A stretch of 64,000 nt of DNA from Triatoma infestans (Eukaryota; Arthropoda; Insecta; Hemiptera; Reduviidae), in the NCBI GenBank assembly GCA_011037195.1, contig JAAEAF010004988.1, forward strand, positions 30,787 to 94,786, in the 5' to 3' direction. The stretch's first letter is position 1. Each line of letters opens with the position of its first letter. The notes under the pieces were generated by a model, which saw only the letters and a list, made by a program, of their open reading frames with translations, was not told where the DNA came from and did no database searches. This document shows positions 26,824 through 37,711 of this stretch, in pieces. The position numbers and the translations under genes were made by a program.

Positions 26824-26980
26824 GTTGCCCAGAGGTTTGTCCATCAGTATACCTTCCAAAAATATAATTAAAAAATGCATATTACTAATATGGCTTGGAA
26901 TTTAAAATATTGCATACTGTATTTTGTATTCTATAATAAATAAAATGTATTATACATAATTTATTCTCAATAAAAGAAAA
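26824..26980 (+). other. Possible terminal exon and poly(A) signals of the mucin-like gene
   Basis: A long T-tract followed by GTAAAG gives an acceptor at 26822-26823. Two frames end shortly downstream: the phase left by the 22977 donor would read LPRGLSISIPSKN and stop, while another frame reads CPEVCPSVYLPKI and stops. AATAAA signals follow near 26936-26941 and 26971. The phase question and distance keep confidence low. Confidence 0.3.
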
Positions 26981-26994
26981 AAACTATGAACGTC

Positions 26995-28295
26995 TGTGTT
27001 TTGGCTTGTCTGGCGATGACCGGTGCGATACAGACCACGCCGTATAGCTGCAATGGAGACTTTATTGGGAATCCCACCGCTCTTTGTAGAGGTGAAAACT
27101 GTGGCAATGAAAGCCTGTTATAGAATTAAACAGGCAGGCTTTTGGCAGGGTAAGCGATAAGGTCATCCTACTATTCATCGCGAGATGATTTTGAAGGTTC
27201 CTATTACAGGTTTTCCTTCTGATAGAATGTTGAAGACTTTTGTTTTCGAGCATTCTTACAGAGTTAGGTTACCTTCTAGGGAAGGATTGGTCAAGATTGG
27301 ATCCATCTGGTGTGATACCTCATAATTACTTCCGGTGTTACACGGACGGTTCCAGAATGGATGGTAGGTCTGGAGCTGCGGTCTATTTTGAGACCGGAGA
27401 TCATTTGGCAGTATCTCTTGGTGAATGGACTACACTCTTCCAGACTGAGGTTTATGCTATTCTTTGTTGCATCTTGGATGAGAGGGTCCGTAACACTAAC
27501 TTAGAAGGTATTTGTATCTTCTCGGACAGCCAAGCTGCGCTGAAGGCGCTGAGTCCATGTGTCTTCACTTCCAGGCTGGTGTTAGAATGTTCTAGAAGAC
27601 TGGAAGAGTTTTCTTCTCTGAAGGATGTGCTTCTAGTCTAGGTACCAGGTCATATGGGAATTTTTGGGAATGAGGAGGTGGATAGGTTTGCCAAATTACG
27701 CGCCTTTCTTCCTTTCATTGGTCCCGATCCTGCTGTTGGCCTGTCATCTGACACATGTCTGTCAGGCTTCCAGTCACGGATAGCTTCACAGCATTCATCC
27801 TTATGGATGAGCACAGTTGGTGTCCAAAATACTCTCGGGGGTCCGGACAAGGCTATTAGTGAGAAGTGAGACGTTGCTGTGTCTTTCACGGAGCTCTCTC
27901 AGACATCTGGTTGGATCCCTTACTGGACATTGTGGTTTAAAGAGACATCTCTACGTAATGGGGCTTATGCCGGATCCATTTTGTAGAGTCTGTGAGACAG
28001 AGGAGGAAACACCCATACATCTTATGAAGATTGCCAGGGTTGTGAGGAAATTAGGTTCAGGACTTTTGGTCGGAACAGGATGTCTGTGGAAGAGCTTAGG
28101 CTACTTCCCATTAAGGTAATTGTCCGATCTATTCGGACTGCGGTGAATTTTAGATGGATTAGACCCGGGTCTGGATATTTGTTCTAGACCCGGTTTGTTG
28201 TTGTTTTTCTTGGGGTATCTATATTGGCTCAGTGAGGCTTTGGATAGAGTAAGGTTTGGCCCTTCCCCACAGACAAATAATAATAATAAAAAAAG
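26995..28295 (+). mobile_element. LINE-I copy C
   Basis: 5'-truncated in the connection region (TRIKQAGFWQG-like). The RNase H domain reads CYTDGSRMDGRSGAAVYFET, FQTEVYAILCCILDERV, SDSQAALKALSPCVF and VPGHMGIFGNEEVDRFAKL, followed by a knuckle CRVCETEEETPIHL. A TAG near 27640 and a frameshift near 27870 inactivate it. The 3' tail is AAATAATAATAATAAA. Confidence 0.88.
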
Positions 28296-28559
28296 TCAGG
28301 ATTTGTGGGGATTTCAAAACAATGTTAAATCCTTAGCTTGTGCTTGATGAGCATCTTATCCCTCCGATAGACCAAATTTTGGCCTACCTTAGGAGTTTCT
28401 CGTTATTTTTCCAAAATTGATATCTGCCAAGCTTACAATCATATAAGAAAATTCATGAAGAGGGTAGGGTTGCATGTTGGCGGAATTGTAGACCGTTTAG
28501 CCTCAGAAGTTCCAATAAGGTAATCTTGCCTTTCCAAGAAGGAAAAGCTTGGGCTACTC

Positions 28560-28800
28560 TGTTAGATAGAGCGATCCCTGGTCACTTACCGACGTGTGTT
28601 CACTGCCAATATCAGAATGGCGACTCGCCATGACTACCAACCGAGCGCAATTGCATAGAATTGGAGTGGTACGAAATGCCGGATGCCTGCTTTGCAACGA
28701 TGGCATACTAAACGGTGAGCACCTTGCTGTGTGCAAAGCTCTATACCAGCAGCGTGAGGATGTTGCCGAACAACACCCCAATTGTAACTGATAAATTTTA
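28560..28800 (+). mobile_element. LINE RNase H/knuckle fragment of another family
   Basis: Reads AMTTNRAQLHRIGVVRNAGC then LLCNDGILNGEHLAVCKALY, a C-x2-C...H...C knuckle typical of LINE ORF2 C-termini. It runs directly into the EMR repeat on its right. Confidence 0.65.
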
Positions 28801-29520
28801 GAGTTTGTGTACCAAATTTGATGAAATTCGTTGGAGTTCGTCGAAAAGTGAAAAAACAATGTAAAAGCGCACTTCCGGTTTACTAATTTTTCTTGAAACT
28901 CGGAATTTCAACAACCTATTTATTTCTAATTTATTTTATTTGTATGGTAGAATTGTATAATCAATTATTATGATAGCAGTTTAGAGAAAAACATAACCCC
29001 AACCCTCCCCCAAAAGCCTCCTTAAGTGACTTCAACAGGAGAAATGCTAGAAATAAAAGTTGTAGCTCTTGATATGTGTAGTTCACATTCCTAGTTTAAA
29101 GAAAATCGTTGGAGCCGTTTTCGTGAAAATACCAGAAAACTGAAAAATACATTACCGGAAAAACGCACTTCCGGTCATCCAATCTTTTTCAAAGTCGGAA
29201 TTTCAATAACTCATTTAATTCTAATTAACATTATTTAGATGGCAGAATTGTTTAATAAACTGAAATAGCACTTCAGATAAAAACCTAACCCCACCCCTCC
29301 CCCAAAAGTGCCCTTAAATGAATTTTTCCAGAGAAATGTTTTAAATAAAAATTGTACATCTTTGTATGTGTACTTGATATTTGCAGTTTGAAGAAAATCG
29401 TCGGAGCCACTTTTGAGAAAGTTGCAAGACAGTAAAAAAATACCAGATAACTGTAAAATACATTTCAGGAAAAAAGCACTTCCTGTCATCCGATATTTTT
29501 CAAACTCGGAATTTCAACGG
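28795..29520 (-). repeat. EMR repeat, minus orientation
   Basis: ACTTCCGGT occurs near 28871 and 29169, with a changed copy (ACTTCCTGTC) near 29479. The internal modules CCAAAAGTGCCCTTAAATGA and AAAGAAAATCGTTGGAGCC repeat. Confidence 0.8.
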
Positions 29521-29679
29521 TGAAAGATCCATTTCTCATAACAAGTGACTATTCTTTTAAAAAAAAACGAGTGTCTTGAGGACTGGTGAGCAGTTGTTGG
29601 CGGGTGGTGAGCTCATATGCCTTGGCGGCCGTTAGGCTTGGGCGGCCGTCAAATCATGGGGTACAAATCGGCATCTCCT

Positions 29680-30012
29680 AAAATTTCTTCTAAGGGATTT
29701 GAGTTGACGGCGTATTGTTTCCCTTGAAGGCCCAAGAATAGTCGACAATTGGCGGGTACTGGTTGACGGATTTTTATTGACTGCCCTTTCTGTAGCCTCA
29801 ATGTCCCACTCAGATGGGAGCCCAGAACGTGGTTCACCTTCACGAACGTATCGCCGCTGTGTAAACGCCTAAACCAACGTTGCGCAGTCCTTTCATTCAC
29901 AACATCCTCCTCCCTCCATTTCACATATGCTTCGAGCAGCAGCCGCTCCAGTAAATCTTTGTTTCCAATAATGCCGCAAAAGTACACGAATTTCAAATTT
30001 TTCTGAATTCAT
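29680..30012 (-). mobile_element. mariner-like fragment of a second family (N-terminal HTH)
   Basis: Minus-strand frames give MNSEKFEIRVLLRHYWKQRF, then after a frameshift VNERTAQRWFRRLHSGDTF. This is the helix-turn-helix N-terminus of SETMAR-type mariner transposases, distinct from the two mariners above. The catalytic part is absent. Confidence 0.8.
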
Positions 30013-30184
30013 ATTAAAAGAGTGGCACAGGTATTGGTTTGAAAGAGATACGATAACTGAGTGAACAATAGTTGTTTGAAAGGTTCTCTTTCTGACAAAC
30101 ATGACTAGTTAAGAATTAAAGTCTGATGCAGAACAGGACAGATAAACAAACAATTCCATTCAAGAACCGATAAAACTTTTGTGT

Positions 30185-30275
30185 CGTCCGTAGTATTTAA
30201 TAAATTTGCTCTGACCATGGATGAAAATCCGTAACCGGTCAGTAACAAAAGGAATATACATGCTACGACGGATAA
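30185..30275 (+). repeat. HpB hairpin element, right arm only
   Basis: Matches the right arm of 56959-57353: TTTGCTCTGACCATGGATGA, AAATCCGTAACCGGTCAG and GCTACGACGGATAAAATA. Confidence 0.75.
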
Positions 30276-30701
30276 AATATCAACAAATCATTAATTAAAA
30301 AAAATAAATAAATAGAATTACAAAAAATATTGCAAAGTAACATTGGCTTATCACCATATCCCTAAGCTTATATTACCTAGGCTTAGCCAAATTAAATGAG
30401 GGGAAAAAAATTAACCTTAAACCTTATCCTTGAGGCATTTTTTTAAAAACTAGATAATTAATGCAAATTATTTCTTATCGGACCATTGTAACGCCTTTTT
30501 GAAATGCTGGTGCAAAGGAATCCACAAATGGTGAAGATTTTTTCTGGGCATATTGTACCATATCGTTTGCCAAATAAAATAGTATTACACGTTACTCTAT
30601 TTTAACTGAAACATTGGAATATAATGATAATGATGATGATAATTCATGAAATTAATCATAATTAATAATTACTGATAATATTATTAATAAGTACATAAAA
30701 T
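30276..30701. other. AT-rich spacer, nothing recognised
   Basis: Contains an (ATG/ATA)-rich stretch near 30622-30650 and no coding or repeat signal I can support. Confidence 0.35.
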
Positions 30702-30866
30702 AGGGAAGGGGATTAGTAGTTCAATGGTAACGTGCTGGACTAGTAACGTGAAAGTACTGGGTTCGAGTCCAGCAGTGCTACTTAGATTTTTTCTCTTCCT
30801 CGTTACAGTCACTGTCCGGTGATGGGACAGTGTTGCCTGTAGCTAGAGAACACTTAGAAGGCTCCG
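30702..30866 (+). mobile_element. SINE1 copy
   Basis: Head GGGGATTAGTAGTTCAATGG, B box GGTTCGAGTCC, body CACTGTCCGGTGATGGGACA and the end AGAAGGCTCCGAAG. Confidence 0.85.
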
Positions 30867-31219
30867 AAGAGCACAAATACAGCCGCTACAAGTCGTAGTA
30901 CAGCAAATCAAGAGGGTTCTAGGTGGTGAAGAAATAACACGGGCCAAAGGATTCTTTGCAGAACCTTAACGGGCCAGAAATTGTGGAAATTGCATGTTCT
31001 CTACAATAGTTACTAAACCTGACAAGAGCCAAGATTCCTCCAACTGTAGGAGGTCAGGATGATGAATCGACTTTTGTGTCATCTGTAGCAATTTAGATAC
31101 TATTTTATTGTTTAATAAAAGCGATTAAGACTTTGTGTGGTTGTAATAATTTATAAAAATAATTGTAAGTTCTGGATGGTCAGTGCTTATTTTGATTCTT
31201 TGAGAAGGGGATATTAATA
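30867..31219. other. Spacer, nothing recognised
   Basis: No open frame, splice-bounded exon or window repeat is evident. Confidence 0.35.
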
Positions 31220-31549
31220 AATTAGATCAAGTTATTTATTCCATAACTATATCAACTTATAGCCATCGATTCTAACGCAAGATCTTCGTTATGGTTTGAC
31301 ACAATTAATTATAGTCGTGGTAAAGATTTGGAGGCTTTTATAGTGAAAAAGAATTTAATAGTACTAAATGAAGATATTGGACACTTTACTTTCCATACTC
31401 TTAATTCACACAGTAATATTGATTTAACATTGGCTAATCTTTCTATGATAAAGCATTGTTCAAATTGGCATTAATTGGTGTTGAAGAAAGTACATCTGAC
31501 CACCAGCTCTTGTCCTATGAATTGTTTAAAGATAACAATGTTATAAATG
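31220..31549 (+). mobile_element. LINE endonuclease (APE) domain remnant, left part
   Basis: One frame from about 31262 reads IAIDSNARSSLWFDT, GKDLEAFIVKKNLIVLN, HSNIDLTLANL and CSNWH; after a one-base shift it reads EESTSDHQLLSYELF. DSNA, IDLTLA and SDH are the apurinic-endonuclease-like motifs of LINE ORF2. The frame continues after the inserted element at 32460. Confidence 0.82.
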
Positions 31550-31551
31550 TT

Positions 31552-31583
<32 letters not shown>

Positions 31584-32459
31584 ATCAGGGCCCTCTTCTA
31601 CCCGTGAGTGTAGAGGAGCTGCAAAAAGTTCGCCATTCTTCTCATTTTCTTGACTGTACTCCAAGTAAGGCCTCTTTTCTCGACTATGCTCTTTACGTTT
31701 TCTTCCCACGTTTTTCATTTCCTTCCTCTAGGTCTTCTTCCCGATACCCTCATCTCAATATGCCTTCTGGGGGTATTCTATTCTATGTCATTCGGTTAAC
31801 ATGACCGAACCATCGCAGTTGCTTTCATTCAATCATTTGTCCTAGAGGTACAACCTTTAAATTTGCTCTAATGGTGTTGTTCCTAATGCGTTCTCTCCTG
31901 GTTTTGCTCTCTATTTTCCGCAAGAATCTCATTTCTGCTGCTTGCAGTCGGCTTTTATCGCCCCCCCTTTAGAGCCCAGGATTCGCAACCATAGATAATA
32001 GTGGGTACGTAAGTATTCTTAAGATAATCCTCTTTGTATCCTTGGAGACCTCTTTTTGATCAGGAAACCGCTGTTTCCTGGAGCAAAGTGGAATAAGCTC
32101 CCCCCCCCCAGGACGCAATTCTTTCATTTAACTCATCGGTTAATCTACCGTCAGAGTGAATCTTCACTCCCGAGAAATTTTAAAGGAGTGATATCTGTTC
32201 GAGATGCTTCCCTTTGACACTGATGTCTAACTGAATATCATCTGTTCTGGAAATTACCATGCATTTGGTTTTTTGGAGACTGACAGACATATTTCTTTTC
32301 TCGCACTCCTGCACTCTCCACACATCAATGTTGGCTTGGAGTTTTTCCTTGCTAGTTGCCATCAACATAATGTCGTCGGCAAACGTGGAAATAAATGAAG
32401 CTTATTGCCTGTAGGTTCCAGTTTCCAAGATGGATCGCATATGTACGTGTCCTGCATTA
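31550..32459 (-). mobile_element. RTE-like LINE fragment inserted in the endonuclease LINE, 7-bp target-site duplication
   Basis: Minus-strand RT: TFADDIMLMATSKEKLQANI (active-site FADD), NMSVSLQKTKCMVISRTDD, then a C-terminal RIRNNTIRANLK and QLRWFGHVNRMT. The 3' end is a (TAAG)n tail at 31552-31585, as RTE-type LINEs end in short tandem repeats. ATAAATG flanks the insertion at 31543-31549 and 32460-32466. It is inactive. Confidence 0.8.
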
Positions 32460-32755
32460 ATAAATGATAATGACCAGTATTTTATATCATATAATTATTA
32501 TAAAGCTAATTGGACTCTCTTTATTCAAAAACTTCCATATTTATTTATCAAGTTGTTAAGCCTAGAGTTAGACGAACATAAATCATACAGTCCTATAAGC
32601 GAAAATATTGATATAAGACTTATTATGAAAAAGATTCGCAATAAATTTGATTATATTTATTGAAAAATATATTGTCTCTATTAAAATTGTTGCCAATTTA
32701 ACAATGCCAAAGGGAAAGAGAAAGAATACTATATTAGTGTTCAAAACTTCGTATA
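32460..32755 (+). mobile_element. LINE endonuclease-RT linker, right part
   Basis: Continues the 31220-31549 frame: NDQYFISYNYYKANWTLFIQ, then ELDEHKSYSPISENIDI. YKANWTLF resembles the segment after the endonuclease in LINE ORF2. With the insertion and one ATAAATG removed, the reading frame is continuous. Confidence 0.72.
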
Positions 32756-32784
32756 CTGGTGGACCAAAAAAATTTAACCGACCT

Positions 32785-33755
32785 CAAGAAAAAAAAAATC
32801 TGGTGTGAAACACTCACACAACTTTCTCTTACTCCAGTTCTCAAAATTATAATTGATAAATTTTATAGTTTGTGTACCAAATTTAATGAAATTAGTCGAA
32901 AAAGTGAGAGAAACTGTTCAGTAAAAGAGCACTTCCGGTTTACTAATTTTCTTGAAACTCTGGAATTTTGGCCATCTTGGATGAGTAGCTCGATTTCCTA
33001 TTAATTTTGTTTGGATGGTAGAATTGTATGATCAACTATGATAACACTTTAGAGAAAAACATAACCCTATACCCACCCTAAAATTGTTCTTAAATAAACT
33101 TTCCCAGAGAAATGTTTCAAATAAAAGTTGTAGATCATTGTACGCTTAGTTTATATAAGAAGTTTTAAGAAAATCGTCGGAACCATTTTTGGAGAAAATC
33201 GCGAAAAAATGAAAAAATCATTTAGTAAAGTCGTAATATAAACGCACTTACGGTTATCCGACTTTTTTGAAATTCGGAATTTCAACAATATATTCAATTC
33301 TAATTAACATTATTTAGATGATAGAATTGTCTAATAAACTGAAAGAGCACTTTAGATGAAAAACCTAAGCCCACCCCTCCGCCATAAAAGAATTTCCCAG
33401 AGAAACATTTTAAATAAAAGTTGTGCTCGTGTATGAGTGTTGATTATCAAGTTGAAAAAAATCGTCAGAGCCATTTTTTGAGAAAAAACGTTAAAAAGTA
33501 AAAAAAAAAAACAAGTAAAGTGATACTTCTGTGTGGAATTTTGACAGATGACCCAGTGATACCTAAACGGAATATCAAGTTTCAACTTTCTACGGTTTTT
33601 CGTTTTTGAGCTATGCTGTTCAAATACATACATACACACACACCATTTGCTAAAAACCACTTTTTTGGACTCAGGGACCTCAAAACGGATATTTCCGGTG
33701 AAAACTCGATATCAAAAATTTGACACGATTACAATACTTCCGCTTACTAAGAGTA
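32785..33755 (-). repeat. EMR repeat, three modules, minus orientation
   Basis: Runs from CTGGTGTGAAACACTCACAC to TTCCGCTTACTAAGAGTAA. ACTTCCGGT occurs near 32932; the second site is changed (ACTTACGGT near 33247) and the third is lost. Confidence 0.82.
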
Positions 33756-33824
33756 AAATAAAATAAAAAAGGAACCATGGTATTGTATCTATAAAGCGGC
33801 AACAGGAAGAATAAAGACTCAAAT

Positions 33825-33897
33825 CCTATTTTCTTTATCAGAGATATTTTCCATGATAGCCTGGCTTCTTTTTGTGGGCAACGAGTGTGATAACCCA
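33825..33897 (-). repeat. HpA hairpin element, left half
   Basis: TTATCAGAGATATTTTCCAT, GATAGCCTGGCTTCTTTTTG, then a deletion and AGTGTGATAAC. Its partner half is at 34912-35065 beyond the 170-bp satellite element. Confidence 0.72.
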
Positions 33898-33913
33898 GGC
33901 AAATTTTTATTAT

Positions 33914-34911
33914 CTTACACCTGAAAACAGATTCCCATCTGATGCATCGTAAAAATTAATATAAACGGAGCTATCCATAGAGAGAGAGAAACACTTTAAT
34001 GCAAATATTTGCAATACAAAGGGTGCTGCCCAAATAGATCGGGTTGCTAAACACACAGCGTACCAATCAGTCAATCAAGATATATAGATAAAGTGGAAAT
34101 ACAACAACCGATTTTTGGTGTAGCGTTGCCAGCGTATTAAATTCACTACAATTTTAGTTCTATACAGTTTAATCATAGAGTTAATATTAACCAAGATATG
34201 AGCTAAAATATTGGGAGCTTCACCCTCCACCTAACTGGCATTTCAGCAATATCTCCTTAAGGAACAGTCCTATCAAAAAATACCACTAAACATAAATTGT
34301 AGCAAATTTAATTCTGTACAATTTTAGTTCTATACAGTTTTATCATAGAGTTAATATTAACCAAGATATGAGCTAAAATATTGGGAGCTTCACCCTCCAC
34401 CTAACTGGTATTTCAGCAATATCTCCTTAAGGAACAGTCCTATCAAAAAATACCACTAAACATAAATTGTAGCAAATTTAATTCTGTACAATTTTAGTTC
34501 TATACATTTTTATCATAGAGTTAATATTAACCAAGATATGAGTTAAAATATTTGGAGCTTCACCCTCCACCTAACTGGTATTTCAGCAATATCTCCTTAA
34601 GGAACAGTCCTATCAAAAAATACCACTAAACATAAATTGTAGCAAATTTAATTCTGTACAATTTTAGTTCTATACATTTTTATCATAGAGTTAATATTAA
34701 CCAAGATATGAGCTAAAATATTGGGAGCTTCACCCTCCACCTAACTGGTATTTCAGCAATATCTCCTTAAGGAACAGTCCTATCAAAAAATACCACTAAA
34801 CATAAATTGTAGCAAATTTAATTCTGTACAATTTTAGTTCTATACATTTTTATCATAGAGTTAATATTAACCAAGATATGAGTTAAAATATTTGGAGCTT
34901 CACATTCCACC
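33914..34911 (+). repeat. 170-bp satellite element, plus orientation (about 4.5 units)
   Basis: About 220 bp of unique sequence starting CTTACACCTGAAAACAG and ending GGTGTAGCGTTGCCAGCG leads into a tandem array. ATTTTAGTTC recurs at 34151, 34321, 34491, 34661 and 34831, exactly 170 bp apart. Units carry ATTAACCAAGATATGAG and TCAGCAATATCTCCTTAAGG. The array stops abruptly at an HpA half. A reverse copy is at 37712-38582. Confidence 0.92.
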
Positions 34912-35065
34912 TAGCTCTGTGCAAGTCTGTTTTATCACACTGTTTGACACACGCATCCTGAAAGATGGGCGAACGCCCTGAAACCGTACGATGACCACAA
35001 AAAGAAGCCAGACTATCACAGGAAAATATCTCTGATGCTTTCCAGCTCTGCATAACCAACCACAC
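34912..35065 (+). repeat. HpA hairpin element, right half with tail
   Basis: GCTCTGTGCAAGTCTG, CGCATCCTGAAAGATGGGCG, GATGACCACAAAAAGAAGCC, and a tail GCATAACCAACCACACCAAC. Confidence 0.78.
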
Positions 35066-35070
35066 CAACC

Positions 35071-35297
35071 TATTTTCTTCAGTACAAAAACAAGATCGAC
35101 TTCTTATACACTAACACTGACAGAGACATTACATTTCCTGTTGAATTGGGAACCCCAATAGACGATCCACATGACGACAGTAGTTATACAAGAATAAATG
35201 CACAGAAATGGATGAAATAGCATCAAATTCAACACAATATGACATTCCATTTGAAGTTCAAATAATGGACAACGTCTTAAAAAATCATTTCAAATAA
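35071..35297 (+). pseudogene. Unidentified decayed coding remnant
   Basis: One frame reads YFLQYKNKIDFLYTNTDRDI, FPVELGTPIDDPHDDSSYTR and INAQKWMK before a stop; after a shift a second frame from the ATG at 35208 reads MDEIASNSTQYDIPFEVQIM and DNVLKNHFK to TAA at 35295-35297. The acidic, low-repeat composition suggests the C-terminus of a real protein, perhaps of a large transposon, but I do not recognise the family. Confidence 0.4.
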
Positions 35298-35599
35298 GAA
35301 AAGGGCGTAGCCCTTAGCATATTTGCTAAAAAATTTAAAAATTTATAGCAAATCTATGATTTTAAAATAGTACTACACTAGGCGAAGTACACGGTTGACC
35401 TATATTCTCCCGCGTTCTTTGAAAAATACCGTTATTTCAACTGCTCTTTATATATACAACCTAAACAAGTTTAATTATATTGGGGTACTTTTTTTAAGTC
35501 CTCAAACTGGAATAAAAGTTTCAACATATAAAGAACTTAAATCCTTATGCTTCATATAAATAATCCAATCGTTGGAAATCTAGTTTTTAATTTTTTGAC
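35298..35599. other. Spacer between coding remnant and EMR, nothing recognised
   Basis: AT-rich; contains a short GGGCGTAGCCC palindrome near 35307. No gene is seen. Confidence 0.35.
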
Positions 35600-36105
35600 T
35601 TTTCCCTACTCTTAGTTGGTGAGGAGTATTGTGATATCGTGTCAAATTTTTGATATCGTGTTTACACCGAAAATGCACATTTTTGAGGTTTCCTGAGTCC
35701 CCCCCCCAAAAAAAAGTTATTTTTAGAAAATGGTCTGTGTGTGTGTATTTAAAAACAGCATAGCTCAAAACCAGAAAAATCGCAACAAGTCCGAACTTGA
35801 TATTCCCGTTTAGGTATCACCATGGTGGAATCCGGACAGTAACTTATCTATCAAAATTCCTCAACCGAAAGTACGTTGTGAATGCCAACTACACATATAA
35901 AGTGCTACAACATTTATTTTTGAAATATTTTTCTGGGTAGGAGGTTTTGGGCGGGATATGTAGGGTTATGTTTCCCTCTAAAGTGCTATCATAAGTTGAT
36001 TATACAATTCCTACCATCTAAACAAAATTAATCAGAAATAAGTAGATTGCCAAAATTCAGAGTTATAAGAAAATTAGTAAACCAGAAGTGCACTTTTTAC
36101 GAAAG
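35600..36105 (+). repeat. EMR repeat, internally deleted
   Basis: Left end and first module followed by a jump near 35875 to the second module. The right side ends in a G-run. Motif copies are changed (ACCGAAAGT, CCAGAAGT). Confidence 0.7.
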
Positions 36106-36414
36106 TTTGGGGGGGGGGGCTGCACGGATTGCTCCATGAGGTTATCCACAGGACAGGCTCTGGACCTCAGAAGAAAGGAGTATTTTCGCCGTTCCTGGCC
36201 AGTTCATCACTTGTCTCATTACCCACAAATCCCTGCATGTCCAGGCATCCATCTTATCTGAACCTCATTATGCCAGGAGAGTCGCGTGTCTAATGCCTCT
36301 CGACTTTCCTTGATTAGTGAGGAGGTGGTTCTGAAAGCCTCCAAAACTTTGACTACAACCTGGCAGTCCGACTAAATGCTTATAAACTGTACAGATATAG
36401 ACCTATCACTTTTA
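36106..36414. other. Spacer, less AT-rich, no gene recognised
   Basis: Contains CTGCACGGATTGCTCCATGA and CTCTCGACTTTCCTTGATTA. It may be a transposon fragment, but no motif is clear. Confidence 0.3.
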
Positions 36415-36722
36415 GTTGTTGTGGTTGTTTTTGCAGAGCTGGAATGCATTAGAGATATTTTCCCGTGACAGCCTGCTTCTTTTCTTGTAGTAATCGACCG
36501 GTTTCGAGCGTTCACCCATCTTCAGGATGCGTTTGTCAAAAACAGTGTGATAATACCGACTTGCATAGAGAAAATTCCGTTTGTAACGAGTCAGTGTGTA
36601 AACTGAATTTGCACTGTGCAAGTCTGTGTTTGACAAACGCATACTGAAGATGGGCGATCGCCTGGAACCGGTCGATGATCACAAAAAAAGAAGCAGGCTA
36701 TCACGGAAAATATCTTTGAATT
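36415..36722 (-). mobile_element. HpA hairpin element, full copy
   Basis: Both arms present (ATCGACCGGTTTCGAGCGTT, ATCTTCAGGATGCGTTTGTC and complements), with the GTTGTTGTGGTTG tail side at the left. A direct repeat is not clear. Confidence 0.8.
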
Positions 36723-36899
36723 ATCTATCACGGAAGCTCACTTTTTCATTTCACTCATTTCATTTTATCACGACCCCTACGTGTTGTTTCCATTTTAAGA
36801 AAATTTGCCCCTTTAACAACCAAAACACGTGTTCATTTTTTCCCATTCTGGTACCATCACCACACCCCCTTCACCTAGTTTAAGAGTTTAGTTTTTAAA

Positions 36900-37068
36900 T
36901 ACAATTAAAAAGACCAGTCAGTGTGTAAACTGAATTTGCTCTGCGCAAGTCTGTGTTATCACACACTGTTTGACAAACGCATCCTGAGAAGATGGGCGAA
37001 CGCCCGAAACCGGTCGATGACTACAAAAAGAAGCAGGCTATCACGGAAAATATCTTTGAAGCTATCAA
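36900..37068 (+). repeat. HpA hairpin element, right arm only
   Basis: TTTGCTCTGCGCAAGTCTG, CCTGAGAAGATGGGCGAACG and GGCTATCACGGAAAATATC. It is followed by a small separate hairpin (GAAGCTATCAATTTTAT...TGATAGCTTC, 37061-37118). Confidence 0.75.
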
Positions 37069-37118
37069 TTTTATTTATGATATTTTTCTAATAAAATTGA
37101 ATTTTTGTGATAGCTTCT

Positions 37119-37353
37119 GGTGGGGGGGATTTGAAGGTCAAGTTTCGGTCAGAAAAAAATAAACCGTCATCATTAGTTCTCATACCGTAACAAATATTGA
37201 AATATTATATATATTAAGAGTATTATATATTAAGAGTATTATTTTATTATAATTCTTCTTTTTATAAAAATAAAGTTATTACTTTTATTATTCATATAAT
37301 TACGACATTAGGAAAGGTTTTTATATGGGAAGATTCCTTTAAAAATACACATC

Positions 37354-37396
<43 letters not shown>

Positions 37397-37711
37397 ACAC
37401 ACATTCTTAGATCTTTTTTTAAGACAAACATTGCAATACCTTCCTTAGATACCTGTCACTTTAAATATGGCGTCTTATTCATTAGTTAATTTACAGAAAC
37501 GTAATACAATATATTTTTTATAATACAAATTAATTTACCACGCTCAATATTTTTTTTGGTTTACTTTCCACAATTCTCAACATTGTGTGTGAATCAATTT
37601 TATAATCTAGATTATGCAATTAAATATTATATTATTAATGAAGATACACTTACTTAATCATTATAAAAATTATTAATTAATAAATTAACTTTATGGAAAA
37701 ATTGTTTAAAA
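37119..37711. other. AT-rich spacer with (CA)n microsatellite
   Basis: (CA)n runs from about 37363 to 37402. TA-rich flanks and no gene. Confidence 0.5.
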
